A stretch of 64,000 nt of DNA from Candidatus Odyssella thessalonicensis L13 (GCF_000190415.1 NZ_AEWF01000010.1:1-64000), one strand, 5' to 3'. Counted from the stretch's first letter, positions 1-11,627 are shown. The notes: generated from the letters alone by a model not told the origin. Numbers and translations are program-made.

Positions 1-1
1 A

Positions 2-253
2 GAAGGGCGTCTGGACGAACGCGTCAAGCATAGGCAAGTTAAATACCTCAACAACATCCTCGAACAAGACCATCGACGCATCAAACGCCGTACTCGCCCC
101 ATGTTAGGATTTCAATCATTTAAGACGGCTAACCGAACCCTCAAGGGAATTGAAGCTATGGTCATGATGCTCAAAGAGCAAACAGTTTATTTGACAAAAA
201 GCTTCCAAGATCAGGTTCGGTTTTTCAATCGTCTTTTCAATGTTTACGCCTAA
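2..253 (+). pseudogene. IS6-family transposase, C-terminal part (cut by window edge)
   Basis: The open frame entering from the left edge ends at 251-253. It reads like the C-terminal part of an IS6/IS26-type DDE transposase: it contains NNILEQDHRRIKRRTRPML, where the glutamate before QDHR is the last catalytic acid, followed by the usual GFQSFKTANRTL segment. A likely terminal inverted repeat lies about 50 bp after the stop (305-318). The N-terminal part is outside the window, so it cannot be said whether this copy is intact. Confidence 0.75.
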
Positions 254-303
254 ATTCTGTCCAAATTATCCCGCTCTGCAATCTCAGCTCGGCCTATTTC
301 CAG

Positions 304-318
304 ATTTGCAACGGAAAC
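304..318 (+). repeat. IS6-type terminal inverted repeat (right end)
   Basis: The sequence TTTGCAACGGAAACC matches, on the reverse strand, the GGTTnCGTTGCAAA pattern seen at 2114 and at 38270-38283 in this window. Known IS6-family ends have the form GGnnCTGTTGCAAA. It therefore probably marks the right end of the copy at 2-253. Confidence 0.55.
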
Positions 319-630
319 CAAAAAAGAGGCCTCTCTTTTAAGGATAAGTGGCATATTGACGAAATGAGAGTCGTCATTAAAGGAGAAATCTTTTGGCTTT
401 GGCGTCTGATTGATAGCCAGGGGGAAGAGATCGAAATCCTTCTTCAGAAAAGAAGAAATGCCAAATCTGCTATCCGTTTTTTAAAGAAGGCCCTAAAAAT
501 GGTGGGCTGTGTGCCTCGGCTCATGGTAACAGACAAACTGGGAAGCTATAAGAAAGCACACAAGATTGTATGCAGCTCTGCCGAATACCGCAGCCATAAG
601 CGGCCTTGTATGTATTGTCCAACGGTTTGA
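316..630 (+). pseudogene. IS6-family transposase, internal fragment
   Basis: The frame, open from about 316, contains KDKWHIDEM followed by FWLWRLIDSQG, the first catalytic region of IS6 transposases, and then MVTDKLGSY, the second catalytic Asp region. It continues to AEYRSHKR and then runs into unrelated residues and a stop at 630. The C-terminal catalytic Glu and the N-terminal HTH are missing, so this is a dead second copy lying directly after the end of the first. No gene is seen between 631 and 832. Confidence 0.7.
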
Positions 631-832
631 AAAGGTAGAAAAATAGAGGGCGTCCGTTATCCAGGCTTTACCGTATCTTCTACGTAGGTACCACCCTTAC
701 GCATATATTTTCCAAGCCAACAGTAAGCCTTCTCTTCTATGGTCATATATGTTAAGTCGTTGCCTTACAAGATCCCCTAAGATTACCCAGGCAAACAGTG
801 AGACTTGTTAGACTTTCAATAAAGAGACTAAA

Positions 833-1972
833 ATGAAAAAAAATATATCTTTAACTGTATTACTTTTCTTATCCTTATATTTCTTAACCTTTAACGCCAT
901 TGGGAATGATATAAATCCTGAAAATCAGCCAGGATATGTCTATCACCGCCCTATCATTAAAGGTGATTTAAGTAATTTCCAGGACGAGAAAGTAATTATT
1001 TTATATCGCGGCGTAAATTGCTTAGAAAGCAAATTCACTCCAATTCAAAGGCAAAATTTTCTTGCCGAAAATCATGTTAACCAGGGGATGTTTGCTTCAG
1101 CGGCTTATGAATTATCCGGTTTAGATTATAATGTTCACGATGATCCGGATCTGATTGAGCACGCTCAGGCAGTTGCGGAGGATATTAACGTTCTCAACTT
1201 TAAAGCCCCTTACACAGTTAATGGCTGGCAATTTCCATCGAAAAGATTTGCTCTTCAGCAGCTTTATTCTAATAATTGTCTGGGATTTTACAAGCAACTT
1301 ACGGATCCGGCGCCAGCGTATGCTCCCATATTTGATACCTTCGGCTTTACAAAGAATCCCATCCTTTCTTTTTCAGACAGAATAAAACATCCAGGCAAAT
1401 ATGGTTATGGAATAAAGAACTTTGGCCTCGATACTCCCCTTTCAGCTGAATATGATATAAACGGGAAGCCTAAACATCCTGTACTAGGCAAACTTTATGG
1501 GGTGATTTTGGATGAAGCTGCCGTGGAAGAATTACAACCGCTTAATGTTGCTAAAGCCCATCATTCAAATTACCTAACCCTGAATACCCATTATCGCAAT
1601 GATATTCTAAGTGAACGCGAAATTGCGATTGCAGGTTATATTCCAGGGGAATATGTAGTCTTTGAAATGCCCCTTCAAGTGCCCTCTTTTCATCATGCTA
1701 CTTGTCCGTCCTATTATGTTCAGAAATATGGGCTTTCCCAGGTGCGCTATCGAAACTATCGTCGTTTCTTCACTTCCCCTAATGCAACTCTAGAGGCTCG
1801 AAAAATGAAAGAGACTAAGTTAATTAGCGAGCTCATTCAAGCGGCCAACCAAGACAACAATTTACGGTATATGAATTGTCTTGATCCTTTTATTCCCAAC
1901 CTTTTCGCTAATGAGTTCGGACGGTTAAATATTAATATCGGTCAGCTCAAGCTGGACTATACAATAGAGTAA
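833..1972 (+). CDS. secreted ADP-ribosyltransferase-like protein
   Basis: A protein of 379 residues with a Sec-type signal peptide (residues 1-24, KK then a leucine-rich core). Three spaced motifs fit the R-S-E class of ADP-ribosyltransferases: LYRG with Arg59, NPILSFSD with Ser179-Phe-Ser181 followed by a KHPGKYGYG segment, and SEREI with Glu261-x-Glu263 followed by IPGEYVV. The order and spacing agree with the family; the assignment is from motif reading only. If right, the protein would modify a target after export, possibly a host protein. It stands alone between IS relics. The start is an ATG with a modest AAAGAG ribosome-binding site. It could instead be an unrelated secreted protein with chance motifs. 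Confidence 0.55.
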   Translation: MKKNISLTVLLFLSLYFLTFNAIGNDINPENQPGYVYHRPIIKGDLSNFQDEKVIILYRGVNCLESKFTPIQRQNFLAENHVNQGMFASAAYELSGLDYNVHDDPDLIEHAQAVAEDINVLNFKAPYTVNGWQFPSKRFALQQLYSNNCLGFYKQLTDPAPAYAPIFDTFGFTKNPILSFSDRIKHPGKYGYGIKNFGLDTPLSAEYDINGKPKHPVLGKLYGVILDEAAVEELQPLNVAKAHHSNYLTLNTHYRNDILSEREIAIAGYIPGEYVVFEMPLQVPSFHHATCPSYYVQKYGLSQVRYRNYRRFFTSPNATLEARKMKETKLISELIQAANQDNNLRYMNCLDPFIPNLFANEFGRLNINIGQLKLDYTIE

Positions 1973-2113
1973 CAGAAGCTAAAAAACGAGGATGGCACAG
2001 AGAGTTTGTAAGGTCTGCTTTCAAATTTTTGTGCTTCCATAACAAATCTATTAAGGATATCTTTTTAACTGAATCTTATGTCCATTATGAAGTAAAAGGT
2101 AGGCTCTCTTAGC
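1973..2113. other. no gene seen
   Basis: Between the ART-like gene and the IS6 relic at 2114 nothing recognisable is seen in either strand. Confidence 0.5.
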
Positions 2114-2246
2114 GGTTCCGTTGCAAGTTTTTGAGGAGTTAGTAATTTAGGGAAAAGCAGTTCTATAAATGAGCTAAATGATGAAGCCCAAAGAGTTTAG
2201 ATATCGCCATTTTCTTCCCGACGTTATCTTGCAATGTGTGCGTTAA
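2114..2246 (+). pseudogene. IS6-family left end and transposase N-terminus
   Basis: A terminal repeat GGTTCCGTTGCAAG at 2114 is followed by a short frame (about 2179-2246) reading MMKPKEFRYRHFLPDVILQC and then a stop. The same protein start occurs at 38215 on the minus strand, with the same terminal repeat about 55 bp upstream. The rest of the element is missing, so this is an IS end left after a deletion. The next 260 bp up to the resolvase gene hold nothing recognised. Confidence 0.6.
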
Positions 2247-2501
2247 TAAGCCTCTCATTTATATATCCAATAAAATTTTGCAAAAATTATATCGTTATAA
2301 GTATATAAGAAAACGGGTTTTAATAACAGGCTAATTAGCAGCTGTAAAATTAAAATAGAAAAGCGAGCTGTCAAATTTAGAGGGAGAATTTAATGTTCAC
2401 TAAGTTATAACTTAGTAGACGTAAAACAATATCTGTTTTAAACTGTCTATAAAATCGTCTTTTTGCACGTTAGGAGACAGAGTGTCTATGAATCGATTTA
2501 A

Positions 2502-4093
<1,592 letters not shown>

Positions 4094-4293
4094 TGAAGTG
4101 TGAAGTTTCAAGAGAAACGCTACACTTCAGCTATCTTTACGTGCATTAGTTTATCTCTATAAAAGCATCATTATTAATATAGAATTTTATTGCTCGTATA
4201 TAATCGTTCTCAGATGTCAACACCGGTTTAAAAATGATACAGATGAGAAGAGATCACCGATTTAAAAATGATACAAGAGAGATCATTTTTTAA
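4094..4293. other. intergenic, short imperfect repeat
   Basis: No gene is seen. A short sequence, TTTAAAAATGATACA, occurs twice (4227 and 4260 regions) about 33 bp apart, which may be part of an IS end or a regulatory repeat. Confidence 0.35.
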
Positions 4294-4440
4294 ATGGAAG
4301 TATATGGTGTTCCATTACCATATAATGAAAAGTTTAGAATATTGGATTTAGATGAGAAGAATTACCATGAATATATTCATGAGCATACAGATTGGGAGAG
4401 AATCCATCAGTTGATGCACCTTACACGGACCTCAGATTAA
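4294..4440 (+). CDS. short ORF of unknown function (48 aa)
   Basis: An ATG frame encoding 48 residues, rich in charged and aromatic residues (NYHEYIHEHTDWERI). No ribosome-binding site stands out and no family is recognised. Its 3' end runs into the frame of the decayed haemagglutinin that follows, so it may be the stump of a gene cut by that junction. It may not be expressed. Confidence 0.2.
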   Translation: MEVYGVPLPYNEKFRILDLDEKNYHEYIHEHTDWERIHQLMHLTRTSD

Positions 4441-6462
4441 GGCAGGGCCGAAACTATCTGTTTACTCCCAGGCAGACATCGAAATTAACGATGTCCAGCA
4501 TGTGTCCGAGCATCAAGCTGAGCTTACTACTAAAAAGCGCGGCTTTGGGGGAACCAAAAAACAGCCCATCAGCTTTCCTCCTCAACTACCGTTTCTCAAG
4601 GCGCCCAGTTGGAAGCCGAGCAAGTTGAAATGGCATCGGTTAATAGCAATGTTAAGTTGGTCAATCCAACGATTAACGGCACCAAAGCTTCCGTAACGGC
4701 GCCGCAAGGAATCGTTAGGTTTAATGCGGGTGTCAATCACACGCTGCTCGCGTCCAGCACCACCAAGAAAAGTCCGATGTGGCAATCTGCAAAACAGCAT
4801 AAAGAAGAACATAAAACTTATGCCTATCCTTCACTGAATTGTCCTGTTGAAGTAACTTCTCAAGAAACCATTGCTCAGGTGGTTAACGGAAAACCTGCCC
4901 TGTATCTTGATCAGATCACCTTAAATGGGGGGAAGTTAACTCAAGAAGCTCTGCAGGAGATTCATGAAGTTCACATTAAAAAGGTTAAGGGGCCTGGTCA
5001 AGCCTTAGGGGCTCTAATCGCTTTGGCCATGACAATCCTGACCTATGGTGCCGGAGCGGGCTTTGCTGCAGGGGGCTTTGCGGGATCGATAGGTTTTGCG
5101 AAAGGCACGGCCCTGTGCGCTATGGTTAATGCCGGTGCCGCCTCTTTGTCGACGCAGCTGGTCAATGGGATGTTGAGCCACAGCGGCAACCTAGGTAAAG
5201 CCATCCAGGGTGTAAACACCAAGGCGCTCCTAATATCTGTTGCCAGCGCTGGCATCACCCATGGCTTGAGTACTGAATTCAATATTGCTAAGCCTGATAT
5301 GCTGACAATTGACTCATTGAGCAATTCTGAGATCTTCATGCAGCATTTACAGTATAATTTGATGCAGTCGGGAGTCTCGGCCACCTTATCCATGGTTGTT
5401 AACGGCGAAGCCCCCAAGGACGCCTTAGTCAATGGCTTGAAGAGTGTGGTGGCTAATACGGTTGGTGGATTTATGGCCAACCAGATTGGCAGCTTATATA
5501 ATGATGGGAGCTTGGATTATGTCACCCATAAACTTATGCACAGCTTAGTGGGTGGGTTAATGGGTGCCATTATTTGCGATAAGCCTGAACGCGGAGCTCT
5601 CGCAGGAGCGATTGGGGCTTTTGCTGCAGAAGTCGTGGCCGAAGCGGTAGCCGGAGATACCCAATCTCTCACGGATCGCATTGCTAGGAAAGCCCGGGCC
5701 GAAGGACGGATCCTCAGCGAAGAAGAGTTTACCAAGCAATTCCAGGCAGGCTTAATGGAGTCCGCTCAGTGGGGCAAGCTGGGCGCTGCTTTGGCAACCT
5801 TGATCGCTCATCAAGATGTCAATGTCGGCATCCAAACCGGCGCCAATGCTGTTGAAAATAACTTCCTCATCTTTGCTTACTATGCAGCCGTTACCGCCGG
5901 TATCCTCTATTCAGGGTACAAGATTGCAGAAGTCCTTGACAAAGAAGGACCCGAAGCTGCTTTAAAACAGTTGGGAATTGAAATAGTTACCAATGTTGTT
6001 GGGGGCGCTGCCTTTCGGGTTGGGGCACCGGTGGTTTTCCGCTTTGCTGGCAAAGTGTATACGAGCGTGAAAGAGGTAGTCAACGCTGCTTTGAGTTACA
6101 CACCGGGGTTAAAAACTGCCCTTGGAAGTACGCTTGAACGGTTGATTGTGGCCGCGGAGAAAATGATTAGCAGTTATGCTGAGAAATATGCCGCTTCTGC
6201 GGTCGGTAAGAAAGTTGCAGAAATTGAAAGCAAGCTTATTCAAACTGAAGCTAAAGTTGTAAATGAAGTAAGAGAAGTCGGGCAAAAGGTTAACCAGAAA
6301 TTTGTTGAAGTCAGAAAGACTTATCAATTAAATAGATTCCTTAATCAAAATTGGCAAAAAAAATTCGGTATTAAAGATACTTGGAATAAATATGCTGTAT
6401 TGTTTCAAGAACAAGCACTACACCATATAAGCGCTACTTTGTATATAGAGATTATGCTCTAA
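4425..6462 (+). pseudogene. decayed haemagglutinin/CdiA-like toxin, C-terminal part
   Basis: Reading from about 4425, one frame gives AGPKLSVYSQADIEINDVQ, HVSEH and TKKRGF, typical of the repeats near the C-terminal end of filamentous haemagglutinins. Near 4575-4585 the sense moves to another frame, which is open from 4609 to 6462 (617 codons). That part has a glycine/alanine-rich block (residues about 125-330) resembling the DUF637 'possible hemagglutinin' region, and ends in an unrelated AT-rich tail (FLNQNWQKKFGIKDTW). The N-terminal secretion part is absent. No immunity gene follows; the next gene is a kinase. I read it as a relic related in type to the large toxin at 21636-30251. The tail could be the start of a truncated toxin domain. 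Confidence 0.65.
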
Positions 6463-6496
6463 AATGAGTGCACCATAAATAAGATTAGACAGAACT

Positions 6497-7663
6497 ATGA
6501 TACACAACTCAATGCCTTTTTCTATGATAGCTAATCGTGAATATAGTAATGACAGATTGGGTGATAATATTTTCAAGAATATTGTGCAACAGCTCCCTGT
6601 TCCCGTAATTATCTTTGATAATGATCTCCGCTTTATGGTAGCAAGTGACCGCTTCTTCGAAGAATCACCTTTAAAAAAGGAAAATGTGAAAATAGGCGAC
6701 CATTGGTACAAGCTTATTCCTGATATGCCTCTAAAATGGAGAATGATACATCAGAAATGCTTAAAGGGAGAAGATTTAAAATGTGATGAAGATCCTTTTC
6801 CCCGAGAAGATGGAAGTACAGAATGGTGGAAATGGCGAATAAAGCCCTGGTTTCAACGAGCCGGCGATATAGGAGGGATAATTTTATATGTTGAGAATAT
6901 TACTGAGAAAAAGAAGACAGAGAATGGGCTTTTAAAGAATATCCGTTCTCTAGAGAAGTCTAATAATAATCTCTCAAAGTTTGCTCATATATGTGCTCAC
7001 GATCTCCACCAGTCACTTAGGACTATTTCTCTTTATACTCAAATTATGCAAACAGATCATAGTATAGGTTTAAATCCCGCGTTAAATAAATATATGAATC
7101 GTATTATTGATGCCGTTGATCAAATGCGAAACTTTATTCGCAGCATGCTTGACCTTTCCCATTCGAAAGATAAAAAGCTTTTACTGACGAATGTCTGTAT
7201 GAACGAAGTTGTTCAGAGAGTGGTGATAGCTCTCAAGAAAGAAATCGAGTATAAACAAGCAGTAATTAAGTATAATAATCTACCCTCAGTTCGAGCCAAC
7301 AAATACCTTATAACTCAATTGATGCAGAATTTGATTTTTAACTCCCTTAAATATAGTGGCGAATCCATTCCGACAATTGAAATAAACGCAGAGGATAAAG
7401 GAAAGCTTCTCCTATTCTCTGTACAGGATAATGGCATAGGCATTGAAAAGAAGCACTTAAAGAAAATCTTTTATGAACGCAAACGCATTAATCCTACCCA
7501 ACAACAAGGCTCAGGTCTTGGACTTAGTCATTGTAATAAGATTATAAAGGAACATGGGGGAAAGATATGGGCAACTTCGACTATCAATGAGGGAACAACC
7601 ATTTTCTTTATTATCCCTAAAGCAGCAATAGAAGTATCTTACCCAAGTGATAGTTCTCTCTAG
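6497..7663 (+). CDS. PAS-domain sensor histidine kinase
   Basis: A protein of 388 residues. Residues about 25-140 form a PAS domain (LPVPVIIFDNDLRFMVAS, then the PAC-like WKWRIKPW and GGIILYVENITEKKK). The phosphoacceptor region is FAHICAHDLHQSLR with His168. The ATPase domain has the N box NLIFNSLKYS, the G1 box DNGIGIE and the G2 box GSGLGL. No membrane segment is present, so it is probably cytosolic and senses an internal signal. No response regulator lies beside it; the nearest is the receiver-like gene at 10372, 2.7 kb downstream. A near relative is the kinase at 48387. Confidence 0.92.
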   Translation: MIHNSMPFSMIANREYSNDRLGDNIFKNIVQQLPVPVIIFDNDLRFMVASDRFFEESPLKKENVKIGDHWYKLIPDMPLKWRMIHQKCLKGEDLKCDEDPFPREDGSTEWWKWRIKPWFQRAGDIGGIILYVENITEKKKTENGLLKNIRSLEKSNNNLSKFAHICAHDLHQSLRTISLYTQIMQTDHSIGLNPALNKYMNRIIDAVDQMRNFIRSMLDLSHSKDKKLLLTNVCMNEVVQRVVIALKKEIEYKQAVIKYNNLPSVRANKYLITQLMQNLIFNSLKYSGESIPTIEINAEDKGKLLLFSVQDNGIGIEKKHLKKIFYERKRINPTQQQGSGLGLSHCNKIIKEHGGKIWATSTINEGTTIFFIIPKAAIEVSYPSDSSL

Positions 7664-7689
7664 AGAGAGCTAAATCATGTTCTAAATAT

Positions 7690-8007
7690 TTACAAAAATA
7701 TAATTGTAACTATTAAGTTGATGACAGTTAATAGGGAACACAGTAGATAAGACATAATTAAAGGCTGATCTTTTAAGCGAATTGCATAAAAAAGCCAGCT
7801 TAAAGAACAGAATAATGCCACCCCTAAACCAGGCACAGATATATCGCCCGAACTTTGAGTTTGTAGAGTTTTAAGTATTTGTAATAAGCTGGGGAATTGG
7901 GCAAGTATTGCAATAATCTTCATATATCTAAACATAAAGGTATACTTTGCTTGATTGCTATCAGAGGTAGAAGTGCTATTTGAGATCTTTTGTCTTGAAC
8001 TACTCAT
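7690..8007 (-). CDS. SemiSWEET/PQ-loop-like small membrane protein
   Basis: A protein of 105 residues with three hydrophobic segments. Residues about 30-105 fit the half-size sugar transporter fold (SemiSWEET, MtN3-like): IIAILAQFPSLLQILKT contains the PxxxQ-type kink, followed by SWLFYAIRLKDQPLIM and a third helix. SemiSWEETs act as dimers moving sugars across the inner membrane. The N-terminal 25 residues are serine-rich and charged. The start has AGGA close upstream. It is converging with the kinase gene, 27 bp apart. Substrate is unknown. Confidence 0.6.
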   Translation of the reverse strand: MSSSRQKISNSTSTSDSNQAKYTFMFRYMKIIAILAQFPSLLQILKTLQTQSSGDISVPGLGVALFCSLSWLFYAIRLKDQPLIMSYLLCSLLTVINLIVTIIFL

Positions 8008-8121
8008 ATTTCCTAGGTGTTACTTATTATATATTACAGAAAATTATACATCCTTTGTAGCTAAGGGGCGATACAGCTTAATTAATTAAAAGCCTGTCCA
8101 AGCTCTTTGCTGATTACTATT

Positions 8122-8580
8122 CTAGTAAAAAGTTCTCGCGGAAGGAGAAGATTTTGAATTAATGTTTGCTACTTTCTCTAATTGCTCCTGAGCCCAAACG
8201 CATAAACGTGCAATTGGATAAGATTCTAATCTTGCTACTCCTATAGGATTACCCGTATGTTCACAATAACCATATGTACCATTTGTGATACTAGCAAGTG
8301 CAGCATCGATTTGTCTTAAAAGCATTTTCTTGTGCTCTATACAAGCTACTTGAGGGTAATTTATCTCTTTATTAGAGCAGTTATCTAAGGGGTCATTTTC
8401 CCGAGTAGTTACATCAGCCAAACTGTCGACTGATGATTGTTCAGATTTTATAAGGCTATTTTTCCATCCGACTAACTTGCTATAAAAGTAGGCCATCATT
8501 TCATTTGACATATAGGAGTCATCTAACTCTGGTCTATATCCTTTTAAATTAATAGCTTCTTTAGAGAAAGATTTTTCCAT
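8122..8580 (-). CDS. DksA/TraR-like protein with altered zinc site
   Basis: A protein of 152 residues whose C-terminal part has the DksA/TraR signature: TNGTYGYCEHTGNPIGVARL, then PIARLCVWAQEQLE. The four-cysteine zinc site is changed to C-x2-T and C-x2-A with 17 residues between, so only two cysteines remain, as in zinc-free DksA paralogues. The N-terminal half is a long polar, probably coiled-coil region. DksA-type proteins enter the secondary channel of RNA polymerase and change promoter choice under starvation. The start is preceded by AGAGGA. It is monocistronic, with a long gene-free stretch upstream. Confidence 0.7.
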   Translation of the reverse strand: MEKSFSKEAINLKGYRPELDDSYMSNEMMAYFYSKLVGWKNSLIKSEQSSVDSLADVTTRENDPLDNCSNKEINYPQVACIEHKKMLLRQIDAALASITNGTYGYCEHTGNPIGVARLESYPIARLCVWAQEQLEKVANINSKSSPSARTFY

Positions 8581-9365
8581 AGGTATATCCTCTTAAAATA
8601 AATTTAGTTCAGAATAAATTTTAAGCATATAAATTGTGGCTTAAAGGCCATCTCAATAGCTTGAAATTGTAAACTTAATTAAGAAATAAATTGCGTCCTA
8701 GGGGTATGTTAAAATATATAAATTTTTCATCATTTTTCTTCCTAAGCTAGTGTTCTTTGCATAGCAGCTGTGCGAGAATCATCACACGTTCAAAGATGCA
8801 TTATTCAATCACATAAGAGTATGAATTTTTATCTTTCAGAAGCTTCTCTTCTCTAAGAGAAGAATATTTGCTTAATTTATATTGCTATACTGTATAGTCT
8901 TGTCGAGATATTTATAGGGTACACAATTCAAATAATCAGGCTTGATTCTAAGTTCAAACGGCTTCTACAGAACTATTATTTTTGAGGAATCTTATAATAA
9001 ATAGATATAAGGTTACCTAAAGTTAAGGATCAAATCTATAAACAGCGCATAATCTATATTTCTACCCGCACGGCAAGACAAAAATTTCTTAAAATTTGCT
9101 TCTATTCCTGAACACCATACGCACAATCTTAATCTTCCCGAGCTCTCCTTAAGCCTTAATCTTCTTGCAAAGTGTAGTAAGCTAGATACGCTGCATCCTT
9201 ATGGAGATATTATATGGGATACCTAGGGATATGACTTCCCCTTAAAGGAGAACAGAGTATTAAAGCTCTTAGTTCTTAAGAGTGAGAGGTTAAGCAGGCG
9301 ACCGAATTTAAGGTTCTTATTAGAAAGCTATCTGATAGGGTATGCCTGCTCCCTGTTCATATTTC
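8581..9365. other. long gene-free stretch
   Basis: About 785 bp of AT-rich sequence with stops in all frames. The first 60 bp probably contain the promoter of the DksA-like gene. Nothing else is recognised. Confidence 0.5.
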
Positions 9366-10192
9366 TAGATAAACTTGTCTTAGTGGCTCATTTAAAGCAT
9401 ACACGGCCGTTCTTTTGGAAATCTTTCTCTGCTCTACAATCTTCTTATTAGTTAGGTGCATCTCCGAGTAGTTTTTAAAGCATTCATAGACAATAGAAGC
9501 TGCTGGTGAAAGTTTCTAAATATTAATGAGGCACTCATAGTAGATATCAACATTTTCTAAGGCTTCGCTAATAATCTTAATCATATTGTTTAGAAAGTAT
9601 TGAACTCTGTAATGCATGGGGTCTGAGTCCTACACTCTCTCAGAGTACTTATTTAAGATAATTCTTAATGGTTCTCAATATGCTGGTTAATAGCTATAAG
9701 AGGCATAACAAATTTAATAGCTTCCTGATTTGATTGTAAAAGAGCGAGCGCAAAAAGCTCTCTTCCTAGCCTGCCATTTCCGTCTTGAAAAGGATGTATG
9801 AATAAGAAATGGAAAACAAATTCGCTTGCAACTGCAATAGTTCAGGGGTCTTTTTTTATGGCGTGATTATATCAACTTATTAAGTCTATCATTGCAGCTT
9901 GCGTAATGAGGCCTCTTTCAGCAATAACCTTTGACCATAATCTATCACTCTCAATGCGCCTTCTTGGAATATTATAGCTTCTTGATGGAGATTTTATGGA
10001 TCCATAATTAATACCTATCAGGGATAATTTTTAAGGGATTTAGCTTGCTGATCCTTACTTATCTTCCCTAACACTTCCCGAAAACTTACTCTTAATAAAT
10101 TATTTTCAATACTTCGCTTGGGGCAACCTTGGCTTTCTATTGCTAAATGGACAAGAAGAGGTGCTGAATATAAGATCGAAAATTTATCCACA
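9366..10192 (-). pseudogene. Fic-family protein, decayed
   Basis: Reading the minus strand in pieces gives a Fic protein broken by several stops and frame changes. The core reads FLFIHPFQDGNGRLGRELF (around 9775-9825), an intact Fic motif. Upstream pieces include SKVIAERGLITQAAMID and SIENNLLRVSFREVL, and the downstream piece KIVEQRKISKRTAVYALNE looks like the C-terminal winged helix seen in many Fic proteins. No single frame covers more than a part. It is the second of three Fic loci in the window and the only one that is clearly dead. Confidence 0.65.
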
Positions 10193-10371
10193 ATTCTGGG
10201 GATAACTCAGCAATTTATTAATAGTTTGTTAACCTATAAGCGGCACAAAATAAACTTGTTCACCACTTTGCCTAGTTTTTAGGCTTATCAAAGATTGAAA
10301 ATTTAGAATATATTTATTATTAACTATTCTATAGCAACATAGCTCTAAATGTGCTCATCCAAGGACCACTA

Positions 10372-11370
10372 ATGATAAATCAATTATTCTGCTGTTATTT
10401 TCCCACAAAAGTTGTTTTTGTGGATGATAATAAAAGTTTCTTAAAAAGTATGCGTCCTCTTCTGGATGATAATATTGCTAGTTATGATTTTTTCGATAAT
10501 CCATATAACGCTTTAGACTTTATCAATGGAATCCAAGGTATTGATTTCTTGCCCTCGGCTTTCCCTGCTCGCCCCCACATAGATGAGGAACTTTATAAAG
10601 CTATCTATAGCTCTCGGCGTTATGAAGAAGTATCCACCGTCATTGTGGACTATGAAATGCCTGGCATAAAAGGATTAGAATTCTGCGAAAAGCTTGCAAA
10701 CCCTTATATTCGTAAAATCTTGTATACTGGAGTTGCTGATGAAACTATGGCGATTGAAGCCTTTAATAACGGCATTATTGATGGTTACATCCGTAAAAAG
10801 GGTCCTGATCAAGATGTTCTGGTACGAGAATTTGTTATTATGAGTCAGCTAAAATACTTTAAGGCGCTCTCCGATGTGTCGATTGAAGTGTTGCTCAAGA
10901 AAGATATTGTATATGACAACCATCGAGATGCTCCTTTTTATGATCCCATGTTTATTAAGTATTTTAATGAGCTCATAAAGAAGAATAATATTAGTGAATA
11001 TTATTTTAATGATTATATTGGTGGATTTGTATTTCTGACATCTCAGGGTAAGACTAGTGCTCTTTACACATTAGGAAGTGAAATCTTTGATGACGTGCAG
11101 TCAGAATTTATTATAACTCTTAAAAAAGAAGATGCTAAGAATAAACGGTTAGCTTTATTAGTTAAGGAATTGGAGCAGGAGCGTAAAACGATTTGTTTGC
11201 CATTTCAGGGTAATAACCAGCACCCAGATGCTAGAAATTGGGAAGAATATGCTTATCCTTTGGATATTGTGCAAGGAAAAAACACGTATTATGTAGCGTA
11301 CGTGCCAGAAGTTAACTATATTAACTCTCCCGATATTTTTTCTTTCGAAAGATACCACCGCGATAGATAA
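10372..11370 (+). CDS. response regulator-like protein with unusual receiver and unknown output domain
   Basis: A protein of 332 residues from the ATG at 10372, chosen because AAGGA lies 7-8 bases upstream; a GTG at 10351 is the longer alternative. KVVFVDDN holds the acidic pocket, VIVDYEMPG the phosphoacceptor Asp93, and GYIRKKG the conserved Lys. Between the second helix and the phosphoacceptor strand there is an insertion of about 35-40 residues (FLPSAFPARPHIDEELYKAI region) that normal receivers lack. Residues about 160-332 contain no DNA-binding motif I can recognise; the second half alternates strands and helices and may be a sensory or protein-binding domain. A partner kinase could be that at 6497. 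Confidence 0.75.
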   Translation: MINQLFCCYFPTKVVFVDDNKSFLKSMRPLLDDNIASYDFFDNPYNALDFINGIQGIDFLPSAFPARPHIDEELYKAIYSSRRYEEVSTVIVDYEMPGIKGLEFCEKLANPYIRKILYTGVADETMAIEAFNNGIIDGYIRKKGPDQDVLVREFVIMSQLKYFKALSDVSIEVLLKKDIVYDNHRDAPFYDPMFIKYFNELIKKNNISEYYFNDYIGGFVFLTSQGKTSALYTLGSEIFDDVQSEFIITLKKEDAKNKRLALLVKELEQERKTICLPFQGNNQHPDARNWEEYAYPLDIVQGKNTYYVAYVPEVNYINSPDIFSFERYHRDR

Positions 11371-11627
11371 AAGCGATTACTTTCAGCATAAATCTATGCA
11401 ATTTAGATAATTTTTATGGATGGATTGATTGGCCCCCTTTCTTATTACTGGACGAGGTCACCTCACTGAGTACAATCACGACCACTTATTCTTTTATTAA
11501 GGGGAAACTTAGAATAAAGTAGGTAAATTTATTCTCATATAGTACACCAGCTGTAAACCTACCAAACTTAATGCAAGAGCGATCAGCGCAAAAGCCAATA
11601 GTATCCCTAGAGATATCCAAGGGCCAG
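11371..11627. other. no gene seen
   Basis: Short gene-free stretch between the receiver-like gene and the Tn3 transposase relic. Confidence 0.4.
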
